Assembly (NCBI RefSeq): GCF_001423405.1
Contig: NZ_LMNS01000036.1
Coordinates: 62,001 to 126,000 of the forward strand
Direction of reading: 5' to 3'
From: Methylobacterium sp. Leaf123
GTDB lineage: Bacteria > Pseudomonadota > Alphaproteobacteria > Rhizobiales > Beijerinckiaceae
DNA length: 64,000 nucleotides
The notes under the pieces are model-generated. The model saw nothing but the letters and a program-made list of their open reading frames with translations, was not told the origin of the DNA and made no database searches. Of the stretch, positions 51,752-59,710 are shown piece by piece; position 1 is the first letter of the stretch; every line of letters starts with the position of its first letter. The position numbers were made by a program, and so were the translations under genes.

Positions 51752-53374
51752 TCACACGATGAGGAAATCCGTGTGGTCGAGGGCGGCGTGGTTATCCAAG
51801 ACCGCGATCAGGACAGCCTCTTTCCGTCCGCTGCCGTCGGCGTCGTAGAACAGCTCGCCCGTCTTCTGCTTGTAGAGGATGCGGTCGTCGGCATCGGCTT
51901 TGATCGCCTTGGCCGGGCCGAGCGTCTTGAACTGCTCGGGCGCCAGCGCCCCGGTTTCGAGGCCCGAGAAGACCCCGTGGTCGAGATGGAACACGTCGTC
52001 CTGTGACGCGAAATCCCTGACGTGATCGACGTTGCCGCGGCCGGGCCGGGTGTCGAACACGAAGGTGTCGGCACCCGCTCCGCCGGTGAGCCGGTCGGCG
52101 CCGAGGCCGCCCACGAGGCTGTCGTCACCGCCGCCGCCCGCGAGCCGGTTGTCGCCGGCATTGCCGATCAGCGTCTGACCGAAGGCGTTTCCGGTAAGGG
52201 AGAGCGGAGCGCCGCCGGTGCTCTTGGCGAGTTGCAGGATCTCGATCTCCTGGCCGGCTGCCAGCGTGTACGCGCTCGTCGCCACGAGCCGGTCGGTGCC
52301 CTGCCCCCGACCCTCGAACACCCGGTCGCCGGGCGTGTCGACGAAGTAGGTGTCGTCACCGGCCCCGCCCACGAGCTGATCGCGGCCGCCTCCGCCGCGC
52401 AGGATGTCGTTGCCCGCATCGCCGAACAGCCGGTCGGCTCCGGCCGTGCCGACGAGCGTGTCGTCGCCGCCAAAGCCCAGGACCGGATTGCCGCTCCCAT
52501 CGGCCTCGAGCCGGTCGTCGCCCCGGCCGCCGACGACATAGGCGACGCCCTCGGCCTTGTTCAGGAAACCGTAATCGATCCCCGTGGCCTGACTCGCGGC
52601 GGCAACCAGATTGCCGAAGGCCTCGGTCGGCGTGCCCGCGGCGGGACGGCCGGCGAGCTCCTGATAAAAGCGCGCATAGGCGTCAAAGCCGAGATCCTCG
52701 TAGACCTGGGTGAGCAGGGAGGCGGCGAGGTCGGCCGCCCCCCAATTGTTGGCGTTCGGAACGCCGGTCGCCGCGCCGAGGGTGTTGGCGAGCGTGGTGC
52801 CCGCCTCCCCGAAGAAGGTCTGCGCCAGGTCTTCGAGGAGGGATTGCTTGAATTCGGCGAAGGGCAGCGCACCGAACGCGCTGCCGGGGATGCCGGCCTC
52901 CTGCATCGACACGAACCGGTTGGCGATCGCGAACCCCGTGACGAAGGCATCCACCTCCCCGAGCTGCGGACCGTAGAACCAGAAGTTCCGCCCGAGTTCG
53001 TAGAAGACCGTCTGATCGAAGGTGCCGGCTTCGGCCGCGCCGGCATAGAGCTGATCGAACACGCCGGTCGTGATCTCGATGCCGGCGGCGCCGAGAAAGC
53101 CGATCGCGTTCGCCGCGCCTTGAAGCGCCGTGGGCACCTCGGCGATCGTGAGCAGGCCGTTATAGGATTTGTACGGGGCCGGGGCTTGCCCGGTGATGGC
53201 GTGGTAGACGTCGTAGGCGGCGTCGATCCTGTTCAGGATGTCCTGCATGACATCGCCGTCGAGATCCTTGGCCGATGTCAGGAGCGCGACGCGCTGGCCC
53301 ATCCAGGGATAGAGCGAGACGAGGTAGCCGTCATACACGAAGTAGGGCAGCGCCCCGTCGGGAGAGATCGCCAT
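51752..53374 (-). CDS. RTX-type calcium-binding protein with degenerate metalloprotease-like N-domain
   Basis: 540 aa. The C-terminal half (about 280-430) is built of RTX nonapeptide repeats of the GGxGxDxLx type (GGGGRDQLVGGAGDD, AGNDILRGGGGRDQL, GGLGADRLTGGAGADTFVFD), which bind calcium and are typical of type I secretion substrates; no cleavable N-terminal signal is seen. The N-terminal 270 residues resemble a zincin-like domain, but the HExxH helix reads FYELGRNFWFYG (125-129 YELGR), so both histidines are gone. Start ATG 53374 (MAISPDGALPYFVYDG) was chosen because the longer frame lacks homology. No transporter genes are adjacent. Function unknown. Confidence 0.75.
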   Translation of the reverse strand: MAISPDGALPYFVYDGYLVSLYPWMGQRVALLTSAKDLDGDVMQDILNRIDAAYDVYHAITGQAPAPYKSYNGLLTIAEVPTALQGAANAIGFLGAAGIEITTGVFDQLYAGAAEAGTFDQTVFYELGRNFWFYGPQLGEVDAFVTGFAIANRFVSMQEAGIPGSAFGALPFAEFKQSLLEDLAQTFFGEAGTTLANTLGAATGVPNANNWGAADLAASLLTQVYEDLGFDAYARFYQELAGRPAAGTPTEAFGNLVAAASQATGIDYGFLNKAEGVAYVVGGRGDDRLEADGSGNPVLGFGGDDTLVGTAGADRLFGDAGNDILRGGGGRDQLVGGAGDDTYFVDTPGDRVFEGRGQGTDRLVATSAYTLAAGQEIEILQLAKSTGGAPLSLTGNAFGQTLIGNAGDNRLAGGGGDDSLVGGLGADRLTGGAGADTFVFDTRPGRGNVDHVRDFASQDDVFHLDHGVFSGLETGALAPEQFKTLGPAKAIKADADDRILYKQKTGELFYDADGSGRKEAVLIAVLDNHAALDHTDFLIV

Positions 53375-53670
53375 AGCCGTCCGCTCCGCTTGCCGGCCCG
53401 GATATCGGGGACGAGGGGCCACGGTAACGCCGGCGCGGTTTTCCTGTCTCGGCCGCGATGTGGAACCCGCGAGCAATTGCGGCTTACGTCTTCCGGAGCG
53501 GTTGCCCTGGTTCGCGCCAGGGGCCTGCTTCATGGAGGGTCTTCGGGCGCCCTTTGCCGGCGCGGCGATGGCGCGCATCCGGTCCGTCGCACCGGCCGCG
53601 CCCCGCTTCGCCTCCGGTTCGCGGGCTTGCCCGCATTGATCGCGCGACCGCGTGGTTCTATTCCGTCGCG

Positions 53671-55095
53671 ATGACGAACCCCATCCATATCGTCGGCGGT
53701 GGCCTCGCCGGTTCCGAAGCGGCCTGGCAGGTCGCGCAGGGCGGCCGCCCGGTCGTGCTGCACGAGATGCGGCCGGTTCGCGGCACCGATGCCCACCACA
53801 CCGATGGGCTGGCCGAACTGGTCTGCTCCAATTCCTTCCGCTCGGACGACGCGAACGGCAATGCCGTCGGCCTGCTGCATCAGGAGATGCGCAGCCTCGA
53901 CTCGCTGATCATGCGCACGGCCGACGCCCACCAAGTCCCCGCGGGCGGGGCGCTCGCCGTCGATCGCGAGGGGTTTTCGCAGGCCGTCACCGCGGCGCTG
54001 GAGGCGCACCCCAACGTTACGATCGTGCGCGAAGAGGTCGCCGGCCTTCCCCCCGAGGACTGGGGTTCGACCATCCTCGCCACCGGCCCCCTCACCTCCC
54101 CGGCGCTCGCCGAGGCCGTCGGCGCGCTGACGGGCCGGGAATCGCTCGCGTTCTTCGATGCCATCGCCCCGATCGTCCACCGCGACTCGATCGACATGGG
54201 CAAGGCGTGGTTCCAGTCCCGCTACGACAAGGCCGGTCCCGGCGGCACGGGGGCGGATTACCTCAACTGCCCGATGGACCGGGAGCAGTACGAGGCCTTC
54301 GTCGCCGCGCTGATCGCGGGCGAGAAGACGGCGTTCAAGGAATGGGAGGCCTCGACTCCCTATTTCGACGGCTGCCTGCCGATCGAGGTGATGGCCGAGC
54401 GCGGGCCCGAGACCCTGCGCCACGGGCCGATGAAGCCGGTCGGCCTCACCAACCCGCACAACCCGACGGTGAAGGCCTACGCCATCGTGCAGCTGCGCCA
54501 GGACAACGCGCTCGGCACCCTGTTCAACATGGTGGGCTTCCAGACCAAGCTGCGCCACGCCGAGCAGGTCCGGGTCTTCCGCACGATTCCGGGGCTGGAG
54601 AAGGCCGAGTTCGCCCGGCTCGGCGGCCTGCACCGCAACACCTATCTCGACAGCCCGCGCCTGCTCGACGCAACCCTCCGGCTGAAGGCACGGCCCCAGC
54701 TTCGCTTCGCCGGCCAGATCACCGGCTGCGAGGGCTATGTCGAGAGCGCCGCAATCGGGCTGATGGCCGGCCGCTACGCGCTCGCCGAAGCGGACGGGCA
54801 GACCCTCGCCCCCCTGCCCCCGACGACCGCGCTGGGAGCCCTCATCGGCCACATCACCGGCGGCCACGTCGAGGCGACCGAGGAGGCGGAGCGCAACGCG
54901 CCGCGCTCGTTCCAGCCGATGAACGTGAATTTCGGCCTGTTTCCGCCCCTGGCGCAGATGCCGCGCAACGAGACCGGCAAGCGCCTGCGCGGACCCGAGA
55001 AGGCGGCGCTCAAGAAGCGCGCGCTCACCGACCGGGCGCGGGAAGACCTCGCCGCCTGGATGACGGGTGAGGGGTTTTCGCAAGCGGCGGAGTAG
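53671..55095 (+). CDS. trmFO: tRNA (uracil-5-)-methyltransferase TrmFO (folate-dependent)
   Basis: 474 aa, FAD- and methylenetetrahydrofolate-dependent enzyme making ribothymidine at U54 of tRNA. The N-terminal FAD motif is IHIVGGGLAGSEAAWQVAQG, then VLHEMRPVR, the LVCSNSFRSDDANGNAVGLL block, and later GALIGHITGGHVE and FQPMNVNFGLFPP, all TrmFO-specific (GidA-like but shorter). ATG 53671 is at the start of homology. Divergent from the RTX gene over about 296 nt with no other feature seen, and followed by repeat copy D. Confidence 0.95.
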   Translation: MTNPIHIVGGGLAGSEAAWQVAQGGRPVVLHEMRPVRGTDAHHTDGLAELVCSNSFRSDDANGNAVGLLHQEMRSLDSLIMRTADAHQVPAGGALAVDREGFSQAVTAALEAHPNVTIVREEVAGLPPEDWGSTILATGPLTSPALAEAVGALTGRESLAFFDAIAPIVHRDSIDMGKAWFQSRYDKAGPGGTGADYLNCPMDREQYEAFVAALIAGEKTAFKEWEASTPYFDGCLPIEVMAERGPETLRHGPMKPVGLTNPHNPTVKAYAIVQLRQDNALGTLFNMVGFQTKLRHAEQVRVFRTIPGLEKAEFARLGGLHRNTYLDSPRLLDATLRLKARPQLRFAGQITGCEGYVESAAIGLMAGRYALAEADGQTLAPLPPTTALGALIGHITGGHVEATEEAERNAPRSFQPMNVNFGLFPPLAQMPRNETGKRLRGPEKAALKKRALTDRAREDLAAWMTGEGFSQAAE

Positions 55096-55103
55096 AGAGC
55101 GGC

Positions 55104-55152
55104 TTCAGGGCGCTGCCCTGAATACCCGCCAAAGGGCCGTGAGGCCCTTTGG
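55104..55152 (-). repeat. Two-hairpin intergenic repeat, copy D
   Basis: Read on the minus strand: CCAAAGGGCC-TCAC-GGCCCTTTGG (55152-55129), linker CGGGT (55128-55124), A, then TTCAGGGC-AGC-GCCCTGAA (55122-55104). Same plan as copies A-C. It lies between the convergent trmFO and 2-epimerase genes. Confidence 0.78.
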
Positions 55153-55165
55153 AAACCCAGGACCT

Positions 55166-56302
55166 TCAGAAGGGGCCGGGCTTCGACCAGACGGTGTGGT
55201 TGACCTGATCGATATAGGACAGGACGATCCGCACGACCTTGGTCGAGACCGCGCCGCCCTGGTAGTCCGGCACGGACCCGGCGAAGCGGCGGCCCTCACC
55301 GTAGCCGTCGCGCACCGCACGCACGGCCTCGACCAGATCGACCTTGCCGAGCGGTGCCACGATCAGCGTGCCGGCATCCATGCCCTCTGGCCGTTCATGC
55401 GCGTCGCGGAAGGTGACAGCCGGCAGATCGAGCAGCGCCGCCTCCTCGGCGATGGTGCCACTGTCGGACAGGACGCAATGCGCGCTCGTCTGCAGCTTCA
55501 CGTAATCGATGAAGCCGAAGGGCGGCAGGAAGCGTACACTGTCGGGCAGCGACAGATCGCCTACGGCTTCGAGCCGAGCGCGGGTGCGCGGATGGGTCGA
55601 GACGACGATGGGCAGGCCGAAGGCCGCGTGCAGCCGGCCGAGCTCTTCCAGGAAGACCCGCAGGCGCGCCGGCGAATCGACGTTCTCCTCGCGGTGGGCC
55701 GAGACGATGAAGAACCGATCCGGTTCGAGCCCAAGCCGGGCCAACACGTCGGAGGCCTCGATCTTTGGGCGGAACTCGGCCAGCACCTCTTCCATGTGCG
55801 AGCCGACCTTGAAGATGCGCTGCGCCGGCAGCCCCTCGGCCAGGAGGTAGCGGCGGGCATGCTCGGTCAGGACGAGGTTCACGTCGCTGAGGTGGTCGAT
55901 CACCTTGCGGTTGATCTCCTCCGGCACCCGCGGGTCGAAGCAGCGGTTGCCCGCCTCCATGTGGAAGATCGGGATCTTGCGCCGCTTGGCCGGGATCACT
56001 GCGAGACCCGAATTGGTGTCGCCGTAGATCAGCACGGCGTCGGGCTGCTCCTGTTCGAGCACGGCGTCGGCGCGCTCGATCACCCGCGCGATTGTCGCCG
56101 CCGCGTTTGCCCCGGCCGCTTCGAGGAAGTGGTCGGGCTTACGGATGCCGAGGTCGTCGAAGAAGACCTGATTCAGCTCGTAGTCGTAGTTCTGGCCGGT
56201 ATGGACGAGGATGTGATTCGTCAGCCGATCCAGCGCCCGGATCACGAGCGACATCTTGACGAGTTCGGGCCGTGTTCCGACCAGGGTGAGGATTTTTTTC
56301 AA
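55166..56302 (-). CDS. Non-hydrolysing UDP-GlcNAc 2-epimerase family (WecB/WbvD-like)
   Basis: 378 aa. Signatures: LKKILTLVGTRPELVKMSLV, HTGQNYDYELNQVFFDDLGI, HMEAGNRCFDPRVPEEINRK, SAHREENVDSP and SDSGTIAEEAALLDLPAVTF. TTG start at 56302 is the position where homology begins; the open frame continues upstream only because the palindromic repeat at 56391-56495 has no stop. Third enzyme of the pathway with the 4,6-dehydratase and RmlD-like reductase encoded just upstream (56530-58439). In that pathway it would epimerise C2, giving UDP-L-QuiNAc-type (or L-FucNAc-type) sugar rather than plain UDP-ManNAc. Confidence 0.88.
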   Translation of the reverse strand: MKKILTLVGTRPELVKMSLVIRALDRLTNHILVHTGQNYDYELNQVFFDDLGIRKPDHFLEAAGANAAATIARVIERADAVLEQEQPDAVLIYGDTNSGLAVIPAKRRKIPIFHMEAGNRCFDPRVPEEINRKVIDHLSDVNLVLTEHARRYLLAEGLPAQRIFKVGSHMEEVLAEFRPKIEASDVLARLGLEPDRFFIVSAHREENVDSPARLRVFLEELGRLHAAFGLPIVVSTHPRTRARLEAVGDLSLPDSVRFLPPFGFIDYVKLQTSAHCVLSDSGTIAEEAALLDLPAVTFRDAHERPEGMDAGTLIVAPLGKVDLVEAVRAVRDGYGEGRRFAGSVPDYQGGAVSTKVVRIVLSYIDQVNHTVWSKPGPF

Positions 56303-56390
56303 AGGTCTCGGTCCCGGTTCGGAAGTTGGAGCGCATTCCGACGAAGTGGTCACCGGTTCGTCGAGAGAATGCGCGTCAAAACAAGGATCT

Positions 56391-56495
56391 AGAGCATCGT
56401 CTCGGATGTCGGATCCAAGACGATGCTCTCGGCTTTGCTTTTGCATCGTCTTTTTCCCAAAAGCTGGAGGCCACTTTCGGGATGATGCTCTAGAG
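56391..56495. repeat. Palindromic dispersed repeat (rhizobial-type), copy 2
   Basis: First part: AGAGCATCGTCT (56391-56402) and AGACGATGCTCT (56418-56429), perfect 12-bp arms. Second part: TTGCATCGTCTTTTTCCCAA ... CTTTCGGGATGATGCTCTAG, matching the core of copy 1 at 12161-12232. Lies between the dehydratase and the 2-epimerase genes. Confidence 0.68.
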
Positions 56496-56529
56496 ACGCC
56501 GACCTGGTGCAATCAGGTCGGATACGGCT

Positions 56530-57564
56530 CTAGGAGGCGGCCCTGGCCCGCGAGGCGGGCTTCAGGGCTTGCTGGATATAGTCGAGCTTCAGCAACAGAT
56601 CGATGACCTGCTGCTGGTTCATCCGCTGCGTGTTGTGCGAGGTGTAGTCCTCGGCGGCCGAGATCGCCGTCTCGCCGGAGGTGAAGAACTTCGAGTAGTT
56701 CAGGTCACGGTCGTCGGCGGGGATGCGGTAGAACCCGTCCATATCCTCGGCCCGCGCCATCTCCTCGCGCGAGACCAGGGATTCGTATAGCTTCTCGCCG
56801 TGGCGCGTACCGATGATCTTGATCTCGTTCTTGGCTTCAAAAATCGTCCGCAGGGCCTCGGCCAGATCCCGGACCGTGCAGGCCGGCGCCTTCTGCACGA
56901 AGATGTCGCCCTGCTGGCCGCGCTGGTAGGCGAACAGCACCAGATCGACCGAGTCCTCCAACGACATCAGGAAGCGGGTCATCGTCGGATCGGTGATGGT
57001 GAGGTCACGCCCCTCTTTGATCTGGTTCACGAAGAGCGGAATCACCGAGCCGCGCGAGGCCATGACGTTGCCGTAGCGCGTGGCGCAGAGGATCGTGTCG
57101 TCCTTGGCCAGCATGCGCGACTTGGCGATCGTCAGCTTCTCCATCATCGCCTTGGAGAGGCCCATGGCGTTGATCGGATAGACCGCCTTGTCGGTCGAGA
57201 GCACGATCATCCGCTCGACGCCGGAGGCGACCGCGGCGTTCAGCACGTTCTCGGCCCCGAGGATGTTCGTGCGCACCGCCTCCATCGGATAGAACTCGCA
57301 GGACGGCACCTGCTTCAGCGCCGCCGCGTGGAAGATGTAGTCGACGCCCTTCACCGCCTGCGCGATCGAGTTGTACTCGCGCACGTCGCCGATGAAGAAG
57401 CGGATCCGCGGATCGCGCAGCAGGATGCGCATGTCCTCCTGCTTCTTCTCGTCCCGACTGAAGACGCGGATCTGGCCGATATCGGTGGCGAGGAAGCGCT
57501 GGATCACCGCGTTGCCGAAGGAGCCGGTACCGCCGGTGATGAGGAGTGTCTTGCCGGAGAACAT
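56530..57564 (-). CDS. UDP-N-acetylglucosamine 4,6-dehydratase/5-epimerase (FnlA/WbjB/WbvB-like)
   Basis: 344 aa, extended SDR enzyme. NAD-binding GGTGSFG at 11-17, the SFGNAVIQRFLA and FSRDEKKQEDM stretch typical of the CapE/FnlA/WbjB subgroup, STDKAVYPINAMGLSKAMME in the active-site region, and GTRHGEKLYESLVSREEMAR near 270. The substrate is UDP-GlcNAc. The ATG at 57564 overlaps the stop of the preceding reductase (TGATG), so the two are coupled. First of the L-amino-sugar steps. Confidence 0.9.
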   Translation of the reverse strand: MFSGKTLLITGGTGSFGNAVIQRFLATDIGQIRVFSRDEKKQEDMRILLRDPRIRFFIGDVREYNSIAQAVKGVDYIFHAAALKQVPSCEFYPMEAVRTNILGAENVLNAAVASGVERMIVLSTDKAVYPINAMGLSKAMMEKLTIAKSRMLAKDDTILCATRYGNVMASRGSVIPLFVNQIKEGRDLTITDPTMTRFLMSLEDSVDLVLFAYQRGQQGDIFVQKAPACTVRDLAEALRTIFEAKNEIKIIGTRHGEKLYESLVSREEMARAEDMDGFYRIPADDRDLNYSKFFTSGETAISAAEDYTSHNTQRMNQQQVIDLLLKLDYIQQALKPASRARAAS

Positions 57565-58439
57565 CAGCGGATCCGTGAGAAGGCTTCGTCGTCGAAACGA
57601 CGCATGTTGCGGATGAGATCCGGCCAGGAGGGCGGCGCGTAGCCGACCGCGGCCCGGAACCGGTCCGAATTGAGGGAGCGGTCGATCGCCACCGCGTCGT
57701 CGGGCTCGATCTCGGTGGTGACGCCGTAGACGTCCTTCACGATCCCGAGCAGGTCGAACTTGCTGATCGGGTCCACGCTCACATGGTAGACGCCGCGCAG
57801 CGACGGGTTCGGCAGCACGTGGTCGGCGATCACCCGCACCAGTTCGTCGGTGGTGAGGCCGGAGAAGATCGCCCGCCGGTAGCCGCGCACGGACCCGCTC
57901 TGGGCCAGGAACCACTCGACGAGACCGTTGCGGCTGCCGATCTCACGACCGATGATCGAGGTGCGCAGCGTGACCGCGTTCGGGTAATCGACCTCGCCGA
58001 GGAGTTTCGAGCGCCCGTAGAGATCCTCCGCATCCGGCGCGTCGCTCTCGCGGTAGTTGCCCTTGCGGCCGGTGAAGACGCAATCGGTGCTCACATGGAT
58101 GAGACGAGCGCCGACGAGGTCGGCCAACCGGGCGAGCCGGTGCGGCAGGATGGCGTTGATCGGGATCGCGACCAGCGGATCCTCGGCGGAGGCGAGCTGC
58201 TTGACGACCCCGACGCAGTTCAGGACCACGTCGGGCCGCACCTCACGCAGGAAGCCGGCCAATGCGTCCGCGTTCTCGACGTCGATCCCGACCGTGATGT
58301 TGGCGGCATTTTCCGGAAAGATTTTTTTGACTGCCGACGAGCGCGCTGTCGCATAGACAGCCCCAGGAAAGCGTTGTGACAAATATCGGAAGGCGGCGCT
58401 TCCGAGCATGCCGGATGAGCCCAAGACTGCAATCTTCAA
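57564..58439 (-). CDS. RmlD-like NAD(P)-dependent sugar reductase (WbvR/QnlA-like)
   Basis: 291 aa, SDR extended family resembling dTDP-4-dehydrorhamnose reductase. GSSGMLG at 7-13, DVVLNCVGVVKQ, STDCVFTGRKGNYRESD and DLYGRSKLLGE with the YxxxK pair. It has no C-terminal cupin domain, unlike the 369-residue CapF/WbjC/FnlB reductases of the L-FucNAc pathway. With the dehydratase and 2-epimerase genes beside it, the better fit is the RmlD-like reductase of UDP-L-RhaNAc/UDP-L-QuiNAc synthesis. Confidence 0.82.
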   Translation of the reverse strand: MKIAVLGSSGMLGSAAFRYLSQRFPGAVYATARSSAVKKIFPENAANITVGIDVENADALAGFLREVRPDVVLNCVGVVKQLASAEDPLVAIPINAILPHRLARLADLVGARLIHVSTDCVFTGRKGNYRESDAPDAEDLYGRSKLLGEVDYPNAVTLRTSIIGREIGSRNGLVEWFLAQSGSVRGYRRAIFSGLTTDELVRVIADHVLPNPSLRGVYHVSVDPISKFDLLGIVKDVYGVTTEIEPDDAVAIDRSLNSDRFRAAVGYAPPSWPDLIRNMRRFDDEAFSRIR

Positions 58440-58443
58440 TTTC

Positions 58444-59085
58444 TCAGACCTCTGCCGACGGATGTGGGCTATTGATGGACCGAAAGGTGCCGATTGTCGG
58501 ATCTGCAGCGATTTTCATTGATGAATTTTCACGGAAATCATAGAACCACGCTGCGAGCAAGCGTCTTTGTGCATTCCACTCAAGGTCGGGCGAGCGTCCG
58601 TCGAGATAGTCGAGGGCGCAGGCAATCGCGAGATGCCCCAGATCGGTGGGAGCCCGCATCCAGTCCGGCGCGGCCTCCAACCCGTCGAGGATGGCGGTGA
58701 TGGCGGCTTCCTGCCGCGCCACCACGCGCTCGAGGCGGTCATCGTGCGGGCCGAGCCGATCGACGAATCGGCGAATCACCGCCTCGGCCAAGCTGTCTCC
58801 CAACGCCTCGCGCCGGAGCGTGTCCCAAGTCCGGGGTGCGGACGGGATGAGCGTGTGTCCGGAGAGGGTGTCGAGATAGCGCGCGATGACGGGCGAGTCG
58901 AACAGGGCCGAGTCGTCGTCCAGAAGGAGGGTCGGAACCTTACAAGCCGGGTTGTGCCGGCGAAGCGTCTCATCGGTCCAGGGATCGATCCGCACGAGGC
59001 TGACCCGTGCGGCGAGATCGAGTTCGACGATGGTCGCCAGGATCTTGCGCGAGAAAGGAGAGCGCGGCGCATAGAACAATTGCAT
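58444..59085 (-). CDS. Glutathione S-transferase-like protein in the sugar operon
   Basis: 213 aa. N-terminal thioredoxin-fold half (MQLFYAPRSPFSRKILATIV, PACKVPTLLLDDDSALFDSP) and helical C-terminal half. PRSPFSRK gives Ser rather than Cys at the usual active site, typical of theta/zeta-like GSTs. Its stop is 4 nt before the reductase start, so it is probably the first gene of the sugar operon. Role in polysaccharide synthesis unknown. ATG 59085 chosen since homology starts there. Confidence 0.8.
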   Translation of the reverse strand: MQLFYAPRSPFSRKILATIVELDLAARVSLVRIDPWTDETLRRHNPACKVPTLLLDDDSALFDSPVIARYLDTLSGHTLIPSAPRTWDTLRREALGDSLAEAVIRRFVDRLGPHDDRLERVVARQEAAITAILDGLEAAPDWMRAPTDLGHLAIACALDYLDGRSPDLEWNAQRRLLAAWFYDFRENSSMKIAADPTIGTFRSINSPHPSAEV

Positions 59086-59710
59086 CAGCTCGACCCCACC
59101 TCGCCGGTCCTGCTCTTCGTCTGGTCGGTCGCAGCCGTTTTCGACGGCGGAAACATTCTCGGATGTGTGGATCGCGCCCGCGCCAGGGTCCGTTTCGCCC
59201 CGCACGGCAAGGTGAACGTAAGGGCTTCGATCCCGTGGTCCGAAGCATGGATACGGGGGCACCACACTCGCGTGTGAGAGGTCTCGGTCCCGTCTTTTAT
59301 CGCCGCCCAGCGCCAAAGCAACACGAACGACGATGGCGCACGGTAATCTTTCCAACCTCAGATATATTTTGCAAGATTTATTTCTTTCAGATTGTGTATT
59401 TGTGGCGTTGTCTCCATCGCGCGTTGATGCTCTGGCGCTGGAATGTGTCACCGCCCGGACGGTTCATCCAGGCAAACTGGGCACTGCGAAGGAGCGAGGC
59501 GGACCAGGACTTGGCAATCGCTTGTCGGGGCGTGGGAACTAGGCTAATGGCCCGGACCGGTCGGCCAGGGGCCGCGTTCCAAGTCTTGGGTTCAAAGCCT
59601 TGCGGTCACTGCTCCGCGGAGGCGATCTGAGGCGTGCCCGGGCCGGAGGTGTTCTGGCGGTCGGCCTCGAACGACGAGCCGCCGCACCCACGAATGATGG
59701 GAATGATCGG
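59086..59710. other. AT-rich intergenic region between divergent sugar gene clusters
   Basis: 625 nt without a supportable gene. The stretch about 59340-59405 (ATATATTTTGCAAG, TTATTTCTTTCAGATTG) is much lower in GC than the window and likely holds promoters for the outward-reading clusters. Long Arg/Pro-rich frames here look like non-coding frames. Confidence 0.5.

Noticed and set aside
56303..56512. N-terminal extension of the 2-epimerase frame
   Set aside because: It lies in the palindromic repeat and lacks homology; the family begins at the TTG-coded LKKILTLVGTRPE.
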